NCBI GenBank assembly: GCA_035622275.1
Contig: DASPVQ010000019.1
Location: forward strand, 1 to 64,000
Reading direction: 5' to 3'
DNA length: 64,000 nucleotides
Source of the DNA: Thermoplasmata archaeon
GTDB taxonomy: Archaea; Thermoplasmatota; Thermoplasmata; Lutacidiplasmatales; UBA184
The notes under the pieces were generated by a model. The model was not told the DNA's origin, searched no databases, and saw only the letters and a program-made list of their open reading frames with translations. The position numbers were made by a program, and so were the translations under genes. Below, in pieces: positions 45,689 to 53,700 of the stretch (position 1 is the stretch's first letter; every line of letters starts with the position of its first letter).

Positions 45689-47788
45689 TCAGCCGCTCGG
45701 CGGTTCGCGGGCCCGCCCCGGTCCGGAGCGCCGGCGCGCGTGGTGGCGGGCGAGGCGGTAGAGCGATCGGCCGGACAGCGTCAGGAAGACGCCGAGGAAC
45801 GCCCCGACCCCGGCGAGGGCGACGATCCCGGCCGCGAGACCGAGGCTCGGCCCCGCGGACGGGCTCGCGATCGGCGAGAGGACCGGGCTGGGGGACGGGT
45901 TCGAGCCGGATCCTCCGCCACTCCCCCCCGAGCCCGCGCCGGAGCCCGAGCCGGATCCCGAGCTCCCTCCCGGGTTGGTGGGTGGCGAGGACGGGCTCGC
46001 CACGACGTGGATCGTCTCGTTGGAGTCGCACGCGACGCCGACGGCGTCGGTCACCTCCAGCGCGACGGTGTAGTTCCCGGCGCTCGCATAGGCGTGGACG
46101 ACCTCCGCGCCGGTCGCGGTCGACCCGTCGCCCAGCGTCCAAGAGAAGGTGAAGGGCGCCGTCCCGCCCGAGACCAGCGCGGCGAGCGATACCGTGGCGC
46201 CCGCCGTCGGCTGGGTGGTGTTCGCCGAGACGATCGCGCTCGGCAGCGCATGTACCTCGACCGAGGTCGAGGCCTCACCGCTGAGGCCGGCGAAGCTCGT
46301 GACGGACAGGGCCGCGGTGAAGTCGCCGGGACTCGCATACGCGTGGGCGGCGGTCTGTCCGATCCCGAACGAGCCGTCGCCGAACGTCCAGCGGGAGCGA
46401 TCGGGATCGGATCCGAACGCGACGGAACCGTCGAAGGCAATGGGTCGGCCGACGTCGGTGGCGTTCGGGAGCGCCGCGACCGAGACCTCGGGCGGTGCCG
46501 AGAGGATCCAGGTCTCGTTGCTCGTGAAGCCCCAGTAGATGTTGAAGCCGCCGAAGACGACCAGTGTGCTGTCGACCGCGTCCGCGGCCCCCGCGGGGTA
46601 CTGCATGTTCTGGTCGGAGGCGCTCGCGGCGCCCGTGAGGTTCGTCCAGAGGCCGTTCGCGAACGCCCAGGTCTGGGCGAAGAAGACCCCGTTCTCGTTC
46701 TTCTCGAACGTGACCGAGAGGAACATGAAGACCGCGGCGGCGTCCGGCAGATATCCGATCACCGGGGCGTAAGAGCCGAACGTGAGCGGAGCGGCCCAGT
46801 TCGCCGACGTGAGGTTCTCCCAGGCGCCGCCGGTGAACAGGAACGTGGCCGGATGCAGCGGCGTCGAGTACCGGGTCGAGTTGCTCGCCGACGCGGTCAG
46901 CAGGAGGCCGCCCGCGGCCGGGTCGTCGCAGACGGTCGGGTCCTCGATCGTCGCGCGCAGCGGCGCGGACGCCGTGAGGTTCGTCCACGAACCGTCGCGG
47001 AAGGCCCACGTATCATTCGCGAGCGGGTCGCGGGGAACGTCGCCGCCGACCAGGACGACCTCGCCGGCCGCAGAGTCGGTCGCCATCGCCACCTCCGAAC
47101 GGGGCGAGGGGGCCCGACCCGCCGTCGCCGTGATGTTGGTCCAGGCGCCGGCCTGGTAGGTCCACGTGACGTTGGTCGGTCGGTTGATCGCGACGTCCCA
47201 TCCGCCGAACAGAACGATCTTCTGCGAGCTCGGGTCGTAGGCGAGCCCGCCGAACTCGATCGGCGGCGGGTGGCCCGAGGTCGAGGACGTGAGGTTCGAC
47301 CACGTCCCGTTCTGGTAGGCCCACGTTCCCGTCATGATCCCAACGGTCGTGGGCGGCACCCCGCCGAAGAGCAGGACGTATCCCTCGACCGGGTCCCACG
47401 CCATCATCGGCAGGAATCCGGCGAGGGAGGTCGGCGCCTCACCGGTCGCGTTGAACCATCGGTAGCCCTCGCCCGACGGAGCGAAGACGGGCGAACGGAC
47501 CTCCGCTGCCCCCCATCGCGGCGAAGGAGCGGCCGGCCCGAGTCGCTCGGCGAGTGACTGCTGCGCTGCGGCGAGCTCGAGCGAGCCGAGCGAGGGGCCA
47601 CCGCTCTCCGGCCGGGGCGCCGTCCCCGTGGGAGGGGCCGGGCTCGGGACGAGCAGGAGGGCGACGAGGGCGACGGCAACGGCCACGGCGAGAGGCGCAA
47701 CGAAGCGGGGGTGGCGGATCGTCGTTCCCGTTGCGGTCGGGAGCTGCGGACGAGCGCTCACGCTGTCGATCTCCGCGGGTGTCGGCAT
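45689..47788 (-). CDS. Surface protein: Kelch-like propeller, two PKD domains, C-terminal anchor
   Basis: 699 residues. An N-terminal membrane segment (about residues 30-48), then six Kelch-like blades recognised by G-Y-V-L-L-F-G-G, K-I-V-L-F-G-G, E-V-V-L-V-G-G and T-L-V-V-F-G-G with repeated T-W-x-N-L-T; two PKD domains (W-T-F-G-D-G-S and W-T-L-G-D-G-S); a Gly/Ser linker; and a C-terminal helix with basic tail. Many N-x-S/T sites fit an exported glycoprotein. Paralogue of the gene at 48008. A 51-codon frame ends nine nt before its ATG. Adhesion or envelope role is inferred. Confidence 0.85.
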   Translation of the reverse strand: MPTPAEIDSVSARPQLPTATGTTIRHPRFVAPLAVAVAVALVALLLVPSPAPPTGTAPRPESGGPSLGSLELAAAQQSLAERLGPAAPSPRWGAAEVRSPVFAPSGEGYRWFNATGEAPTSLAGFLPMMAWDPVEGYVLLFGGVPPTTVGIMTGTWAYQNGTWSNLTSSTSGHPPPIEFGGLAYDPSSQKIVLFGGWDVAINRPTNVTWTYQAGAWTNITATAGRAPSPRSEVAMATDSAAGEVVLVGGDVPRDPLANDTWAFRDGSWTNLTASAPLRATIEDPTVCDDPAAGGLLLTASASNSTRYSTPLHPATFLFTGGAWENLTSANWAAPLTFGSYAPVIGYLPDAAAVFMFLSVTFEKNENGVFFAQTWAFANGLWTNLTGAASASDQNMQYPAGAADAVDSTLVVFGGFNIYWGFTSNETWILSAPPEVSVAALPNATDVGRPIAFDGSVAFGSDPDRSRWTFGDGSFGIGQTAAHAYASPGDFTAALSVTSFAGLSGEASTSVEVHALPSAIVSANTTQPTAGATVSLAALVSGGTAPFTFSWTLGDGSTATGAEVVHAYASAGNYTVALEVTDAVGVACDSNETIHVVASPSSPPTNPGGSSGSGSGSGAGSGGSGGGSGSNPSPSPVLSPIASPSAGPSLGLAAGIVALAGVGAFLGVFLTLSGRSLYRLARHHARRRSGPGRAREPPSG

Positions 47789-47797
47789 GACATGAAG

Positions 47798-47950
47798 CTA
47801 TGGGGCGGGGGCGCGGGCAACTCGACGCTCGATGCGAACCATCCCCGGGGAAGCCGCGCGGCCCGAACGCGCGGTCCGCTGGGGGGACGCCCCCCGACCC
47901 GCCCGAAGGGTCGAGGGCCTTACGTCTCGCCAGAGGACGGTCCCAAACAT
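47798..47950 (-). CDS. Possible leaderless upstream reading frame before the Kelch gene
   Basis: Fifty codons plus TAG on the minus strand, starting with an ATG at 47950 placed 29 nt after a TATA-like element (47975-47983) and ending nine nt before the Kelch ATG. Arg/Ala/Pro-rich; codon use is not strongly coding-like, so it may be only leader RNA. The 219-nt intergenic region holds nothing else I can name. Confidence 0.25.
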   Translation of the reverse strand: MFGTVLWRDVRPSTLRAGRGASPQRTARSGRAASPGMVRIERRVARAPAP

Positions 47951-47974
47951 CCCGTATCCATGCTTCGAGGGGGT

Positions 47975-47983
47975 AGATAAAGC
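47975..47983 (-). promoter_or_regulatory. TATA box upstream of the Kelch gene
   Basis: Minus-strand CTTTATCT with flanking G/C; 29 nt from the ATG at 47950 and 191 nt from the Kelch start, so it predicts a long leader or an upstream frame. Confidence 0.5.
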
Positions 47984-48007
47984 CGTACGGCGGCGCCCGC
48001 CGCCCGC

Positions 48008-49969
48008 CTATACGGGCGGAGCGCCGGGCGGCGGCGGGCCCTCGGACCACGGCGGAGGCGGTCCGCCGCCGACGGGCCCGACCGGACCGCGCGCCCCGGG
48101 GGGCGGCGTCGCGGCGCCCGCGGAGGGAGCGTACGGTGCCGGAGGCGGGCGCTCGCGGCGTCGTCCGCGGGCGTAGAGCAGCGCGAGGACCGCGGCGATC
48201 GCCGCGAAGACGATGACGAGCGCGAGGAGCGCGAGCCCCGGACCCGAGGTGTAGCTGAACGGCGTCACCGCCGCGCCGACGCTCACGGTCAGGTTCGCGT
48301 GGACGCTCTCGCCGGCGGCGTCGACCACCGTCACCGTGACGGCGTAGCTGCCCGAGCTCGCGTAGCTGTGGGCGACCGACATCGACGAGGCGGTCGCGCC
48401 GTCGCCCAGGGACCAGGTGTAAGTGAACGGAGCCGTGCCGCCACTGACGGTGGCGACGAACTCCGCGGCCGAACCGGCGGTCGGGGAGGCCGGGCCCACG
48501 GTGATCGACACGGCCGGGCTCGGATTGACGTAGACCGCCGTCGCGGCGGTCCCGCTCTCTCCGACGAGGTCGCTGATCGTCAGGTTGACCGAGTAGATTC
48601 CGGCCTGGTGGAAGGTGTGGGTGGGCGACAGCACGCTCGAGGAGCCGCCGTCGCCGAACGACCAGTCCGGAGCGTTCGGTCCTGCTCCGGCGCTCACGTC
48701 CCCGGTGAAGCTGACCGTCTGCCCGGCGTCGATCACGGAGCGCGAAGCGCTGGCACGCACGACCGGGGGCGCGGACAGCAGCCACGTGTCGTTGACGGTG
48801 ACGCCGGCGACCACCCGCTCGCCGCTGAAGAGCACGAGCGTGCTGTCCAGGGGGTCGGCGGCGGACGGCGCCAGGACGATGCCCCCCGGGGTCGTCCGCT
48901 GACCCGTGATGTTCGTCCATACCGAGTTCGAAAACGTCCACTCGACCGGGTACAGGACGAGGTCGCCGTTCGTGGTGATGACGGCCGCGCTGAACAGCTC
49001 GACGTCCTGTCCGTAGGGCAGGAAACCGATCGCGGGGGGCAGCTCGCCGAAGGTCATCGGCGCGAGCGCGTTCGTCGCGCTGAGGTTGTGCCAGGTGGAC
49101 CCGGAGTAAACGAAGGTGATCGGGAGCGCGGGGACCTCATGGGTGGACAGGTTGGTCGCGACACCCGTGAGCAGCACCCCGCCGGCGGCGGGGTCGTCGC
49201 AGAGGGTCGGCAGCACGGCGAAGGCGTTGAAGCCGGAGGTCGCGGTGACGTTGGTCCACGCGTCATCGTGGAACGTCCAGGTGTCCGTGAGCAAGGCGCC
49301 GTCGGGCGAGACCCCGCCGAACAGGAGGAGCTCATCGTCCGTGGAGTCCGTCGCCGCCGAGGCGAACGCGCGTGCGGAGGGCGCCGGCCCGACCGTCGCG
49401 GTGAGGTTGGTCCAGGTGAGATCGTGGTAGGCCCACGTGTAGTTCTCCCCGCTGAGCACGCTATTCTCCCCGCCGAACAGGATGACGCTCTGCGTCGACG
49501 GGTCGTAGGCCATCCCGGCCGCGATGAGGGCGGGGGGCGTCCCGGTGACGGTGCCCGTGAGATTCGTCCAGGTGCCGTTGAGGTAGCTCCAGGTCTGGTT
49601 GAGCAGCTGGCCGGTCGTGAGCTCGCCCCCGAAGAGCAGGACGTAGCCGTCGGCGGCGTCCCAGGTCATCTGCGCGTAGAGCACGGGCGGCGGAGCCGTC
49701 CGGCCGATCGCGCCGGAGATGTTCGTCCAGAAGTACGGGTTCAGGCCCGCGGCGGCCCCCGAGGCGGAGGGTCCCCGCAGCACCGATGGAGCGCTCCCGG
49801 ACTCGAGGGCCCACCGGGCCGCGCCCAGGTTGGCCGTCGCGAGCGACGGAAGGTGGGCGGTGGAGACGGACGGGGGCGCGACGGGAGCGACCAGCGTGGC
49901 CGCGATCAGGGCCGCCGCGAGCAGGGTCACGGCGACCGGCGCGCGGCCCCGGATGCCCGGCACGGTCAT
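48008..49969 (-). CDS. Surface protein: Kelch-like propeller, two PKD domains, C-terminal anchor (paralogue)
   Basis: 653 residues with the same plan as its neighbour: signal/membrane segment (about residues 11-30), Kelch-like blades (G-Y-V-L-L-F-G-G, S-V-I-L-F-G-G, E-L-L-L-F-G-G, T-L-V-L-F-S-G), the shared L-C-D-D-P-A-A-G-G segment, two PKD domains (W-S-F-G-D-G, W-S-L-G-D-G), a membrane helix and a long Pro/Gly-rich tail. The two genes are tandem copies that have diverged. TATA box at 49992-50001 gives a leaderless ATG. Confidence 0.87.
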   Translation of the reverse strand: MTVPGIRGRAPVAVTLLAAALIAATLVAPVAPPSVSTAHLPSLATANLGAARWALESGSAPSVLRGPSASGAAAGLNPYFWTNISGAIGRTAPPPVLYAQMTWDAADGYVLLFGGELTTGQLLNQTWSYLNGTWTNLTGTVTGTPPALIAAGMAYDPSTQSVILFGGENSVLSGENYTWAYHDLTWTNLTATVGPAPSARAFASAATDSTDDELLLFGGVSPDGALLTDTWTFHDDAWTNVTATSGFNAFAVLPTLCDDPAAGGVLLTGVATNLSTHEVPALPITFVYSGSTWHNLSATNALAPMTFGELPPAIGFLPYGQDVELFSAAVITTNGDLVLYPVEWTFSNSVWTNITGQRTTPGGIVLAPSAADPLDSTLVLFSGERVVAGVTVNDTWLLSAPPVVRASASRSVIDAGQTVSFTGDVSAGAGPNAPDWSFGDGGSSSVLSPTHTFHQAGIYSVNLTISDLVGESGTAATAVYVNPSPAVSITVGPASPTAGSAAEFVATVSGGTAPFTYTWSLGDGATASSMSVAHSYASSGSYAVTVTVVDAAGESVHANLTVSVGAAVTPFSYTSGPGLALLALVIVFAAIAAVLALLYARGRRRERPPPAPYAPSAGAATPPPGARGPVGPVGGGPPPPWSEGPPPPGAPPV

Positions 49970-49991
49970 CGCGCTAGTTTCGCGAGCCCCT

Positions 49992-50001
49992 GAGATATAA
50001 G
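49992..50001 (-). promoter_or_regulatory. TATA box, second Kelch/PKD gene
   Basis: Minus-strand CTTATATCTC centred about 28 nt before the ATG at 49969. Confidence 0.8.
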
Positions 50002-50041
50002 GGTGGATGCTCGAGGGGGGACGCCGCCGGTGTCGGGGAGG

Positions 50042-50145
50042 TGCTCCCGGCGGGAGTTTCCCGGCCCGGCCCAGCCGCCCGGCCGATTTGAACCCGCGTC
50101 AGAGGCTCGAGAGGCCTCTATCCTTGACCACTAGACTACGGGAGC
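50042..50145 (-). tRNA. tRNA-Glu (CUC) with a 31-nt intron in the T-loop
   Basis: On the minus strand the acceptor arms are GCTCCCG (50145-50139) and CGGGAGC (50049-50043) with discriminator A50042. The anticodon arm GAGGC/GCCTC (50118-50102) holds loop CTCTCGA, anticodon CTC. The T-stem is GCGGG (50097-50093) and CCCGC (50054-50050), but the loop TTCAAAT (50092-50086) is followed by 31 extra bases before CCCGC. Removing them gives a normal 73-nt tRNA. The insertion can fold (CGGCC with GGCCG) and could form a bulge-helix-bulge. Splice position is 59/60 or 60/61 because a T occurs at both ends. Confidence 0.85.
50055..50085 (-). other. Intron of tRNA-Glu
   Basis: Thirty-one GC-rich bases between T-loop position 60 and T-stem position 61; may equally be placed one base over (50056-50086). 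Inner helix from CGGCC at the 5' side and GGCCG toward the 3' side. No coding content. Confidence 0.7.
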
Positions 50146-50257
50146 GCCCGGGCTCCGTAGAGGGCCGCGTCCTTGAGCCTTTCTCGGCCCGCGCCCCCGG
50201 GGCCGTCGCCGGCCTCGGCCGAACAGTTGAAGAAGCCGGGCTTCCTCTCATCGCGCG

Positions 50258-50713
50258 GTGACCCCTCCGGTCAAGGCGCGCAGCGGCCACATCCTGCTGG
50301 ACGTGAAGCGGTCGTACAAGGACCTCGTTCGCGTCTATCCCGAGATCCACCGCCGCGTGGCCGAGATGAACCGCCCGTTCGTCAAGGAGACCGACCCGCT
50401 GCTCCCCGAGGTGCTCCTCGACGAGAACCTGCGCGACCTGAAAGGGGACCGCAAGCCCGCCGGCTACAACCGGCAGGACGCCTTCGGCCTGCGCCTGATC
50501 TTCCCGCTCGCGGACGAGAAGCGCGCCGAGTTCTACTTCACCAAGCCGGCCCGCTGCCAGGAGGTCGTGCAGATCACCGAGCAGGTGTCGGTCCTCCTCA
50601 AGCGCCGCGGCATCAAGCACACGGTCGAGTACGACCGCCTGCCGCTGGGGCCTCCCCGCGGACCCCCGGGTCTTCCGCCCATCGGCGCCGCGACCATGTT
50701 CGGATCGAGCTAG
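50258..50713 (+). CDS. Conserved-looking hypothetical protein
   Basis: 151 residues from a GTG; not recognised. Contains charged alternating segments (G-H-I-L-L-D-V-K-R-S-Y-K-D-L-V, F-G-L-R-L-I-F-P-L-A-D-E-K-R) and a Pro/Gly-rich end. Composition and codon use are coding-like. It is convergent with the helical-repeat gene; their stop codons share one CTAG (50710-50713). Confidence 0.6.
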   Translation: MTPPVKARSGHILLDVKRSYKDLVRVYPEIHRRVAEMNRPFVKETDPLLPEVLLDENLRDLKGDRKPAGYNRQDAFGLRLIFPLADEKRAEFYFTKPARCQEVVQITEQVSVLLKRRGIKHTVEYDRLPLGPPRGPPGLPPIGAATMFGSS

Positions 50714-53700
50714 GACGACTTGGTCTCGGCGGGGGGCCGCCGGAACGGCCAGAAGCTCGGCGAGACCGGCGGGGTACCCGCCGCCGTCGCGGCCCCACCG
50801 CTGCCGGTCCCCGCCGAGGCCGGTGGCTCCTCCTGCAGCAGGCGCAGCGCCTCGCGCGCCCGCTCGAGCGCCGCGGCGTAGTCGGTCTCCCGCAGGCGGA
50901 TCGACTCGGCGAGGAGCTGACGGGCCCGGCTCGTGTCCAGGTGGCTCTGCTGGGCGCGCGCGAGCGCCGCGTCGATCAGGTAGTGCAGGTTCAGCAGCTC
51001 GCGGTGGAGCGACTTCCGCAGGTTCAGCTCCTCCTCGACGGCGAGCAGCATCCGCGCCGCGTCGAGGAGCCGACCGGTCCGGTCGAGGACCTCGACCTCG
51101 CGCATGCGCTCCTGGACGGGGCCGACGCTCACGTGGAGGCCCTCCTGGGCGAAGTTGAGCTCGGTCTGGACGTCCTTCTGGCGCCGCACGAACGGTTCGC
51201 GGACCGCGCGCTCGAGCGCGGGCATCGCGGTCCCGAGGAGGCGCTCGGCCTCCTCGAGCTTGCCCGCATCGGCGGCGCTGCGCGCCTCGCTGAACGTCTG
51301 CATGACGGGCGTCGTGTCGAAGCCGAGGCGCTCGCCGACCCACAGCTGGTTCTTGAGCTCGGCGATCCGCGTCTCGACGAGCTCGCGGCGCCGGCGGCGC
51401 ACGATCTCGAGCTCGGTGCGGACGAGGTCGAGGGCGGCGGCAAACTCGCGGCGGCCGCGCAGCTCGAACAGGCGCTGCCGCACCTCGTCGCGCCGGGCGG
51501 ACTCGCCGGCGGCGACCGGCCCGCCGCGCAGCACCTCGGTCTCGACCTCGCGCCAGCGCGAATCGATGACCGTCTCGAAGGCGCGGCGGCCCGCGAGCTC
51601 GGCGCGGTCGATCGCCTCGCTCACGTGCTTCCACTCCCGGGCGCGCAGCGCGCCCTCGGCCTCGGCGACGATCGCTTCGAGCAGATCGACCTCGCCCGCG
51701 AGCTTCTCCCGTCGCGCCTGCTCCACCAGCCGACGCAGCTCGCCGAGCGGGGCCGCGAAGAGCCGTTCGATGGCCCAGCGGGCCATCTCGGTGGCCTCGC
51801 GGGCGGCCCGCATCGACTCCGGATACTGGCCGAGATCGGCGAGGCGCTTCGCGTCCTCCAGGCGGGCCGAGGCCTCCTGGGCCTCGGCGTCGAGCGACGC
51901 GGCCTCGGCCAGCTGGCGCTCGGCGGCGGCGAGGGCGTCCTTCGCGCGGCGATGGTTCTCCCGCAGCAGACCGAGCGCGTCGGAGACCGCCAGGGTCCGC
52001 TCGAGCACGCCGGGATAATCGTGGTCCTGGAACGCGGCCTTCGCGCGGGCGAGCTCGTCGGAAGGTCCGGTGGCGACGAGCCCGTCCGAGATCGCGCGGG
52101 CCAGCGAGCGCTCGGTCGCCTGCAGCGAGCCCTCCGCGATCCGCCGCTGCAGCTCCGCGCGCTCGAGCTCGGACTCGCTGCGCGCCGCGAGCTGCAGGGC
52201 CTCGACGGCCCGTCCGTCGTCGAGCGCCATCCGGGCCTGGTGGAGGAGGTTCTCGGCGACGGTCGTGTCACTGCCCTCGCGCTTGAGGCGCGTCAGCATC
52301 GCCTGGAAACCGGCGAGCGTCTTCGACACGTGCTGATAGGTCGACTGGAGCAGGTCGCGTTCGAGGGGGCCCCCGAGCTCGATGACCCGTCCGTAGTGGC
52401 GGCGGGCGAGCTCGGCCTCGAGCCGCTCCATCGCGGCGCGCAGGGCGGGCGTCTCGACGTGCAGCAGCTCGGCCTCGGCGAGCGCGTCGCGGGCGCGCTT
52501 GGCCACCCGCTGCGCGTGCTCGACGAAGCCGCGGGTGTCGACGAACTCCGCGCGGGCCTCGTCGAGCAAGGCCGCGGCGCCGGAGGGCACGGGCAGCGTG
52601 ATGCGGCGCCGGGCTTCCACCAGCGGCGCCAGGATCTTGTCGACGTCCACGCCGGCCCCCCGGGCGATGTCGAGGTCCCGCTCGAGACCGCGCAGGTTCT
52701 CCTCGAGCACCGGCCGCAGGATCGCGACGAGGTCGTCGTGCACGAGCTGGGCGGCGGTCTGGGTCGCGCCCGGGGGCGCGGTCGCCTGCTCGGTCTTGAG
52801 CTGGGCCAGCCGGGCCGCGAACGGCTCCATCGGGACCGCCAGCCGTCGCCCGTCCTCGATCAGGCGCTCGAGGTCCGCGAGGAGGCGGTTCGTCTCGGCC
52901 CGCGCGCCCTCGTCGGCGAGACCGCCCAGCGCCTTTTCCAGGTGGGCACGGGCCCCCTCGAAGTCGAGCGCCTGGAAGGCGAGGCGCGACTCGCGCAACG
53001 CCTCGTAGAACGGGCCGGGGTCCGCGCCGCTCTCGCGGAGGTGGCCGAGGAGCTCCTGGGCGCGGGCCAGCCCCTCGACGATCTCCAGCGCCTGTGCCGA
53101 GGTGCGGGCGGCGCTCTCCTCGAGCCGGCTCGCCGCCTTGTAGGCGCCGGCGTACTCGCCGGCGCGCGCCGACGCCTGGGCCTCCTCGAGCTGCGCGCGG
53201 AACTTGGCGAGGTCGAGGCCCATCGTCTCGAGTTCGACGAGCGCGAGCTTCGCGTGCGATACCGCCTCCTCGCTGCGCAGGAGCTGCTGCTGGCGCGCGC
53301 GCGTGCGGATCTCCTGGCTCGCCCGCGAGGCCTGGACGAAGTCGCCCATGTTGAAGATCTGCTGGACCTCGTCGATCTGGCGCTGGATCTCGTCGCCGGC
53401 CCCGCCCATCTCCTCGAGGACGCGGTTCTCGGCCTCCAGCTCCTCGACGAGCGCGCTCGCGTGGGCCGCGAACACCGCCGAGAAGTCGCGCTCCGCCCGT
53501 CGCAGGCTCTCGATCGAGGCGATCAGGTCCTGCTTGACGCGCAGCGTGACATCGGCGTCCGCGAGCAACCGTCGGATCGGCGCGGCGAGCGCCTCGTCCG
53601 GGATGTCCGCGAAGCCCTTCTCCATCTCTTCGATGCGTCGGGCCACGAACGGCTCGGCGGCGGTGCGCAGGGCGACCTCCACCGCGGCCAACCGCTCGAC

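Noticed and set aside
47959-47961. ATG at 47961 upstream of the Kelch gene
   Set aside because: Only about 18 bases from the TATA box and the frame stops after 13 codons.
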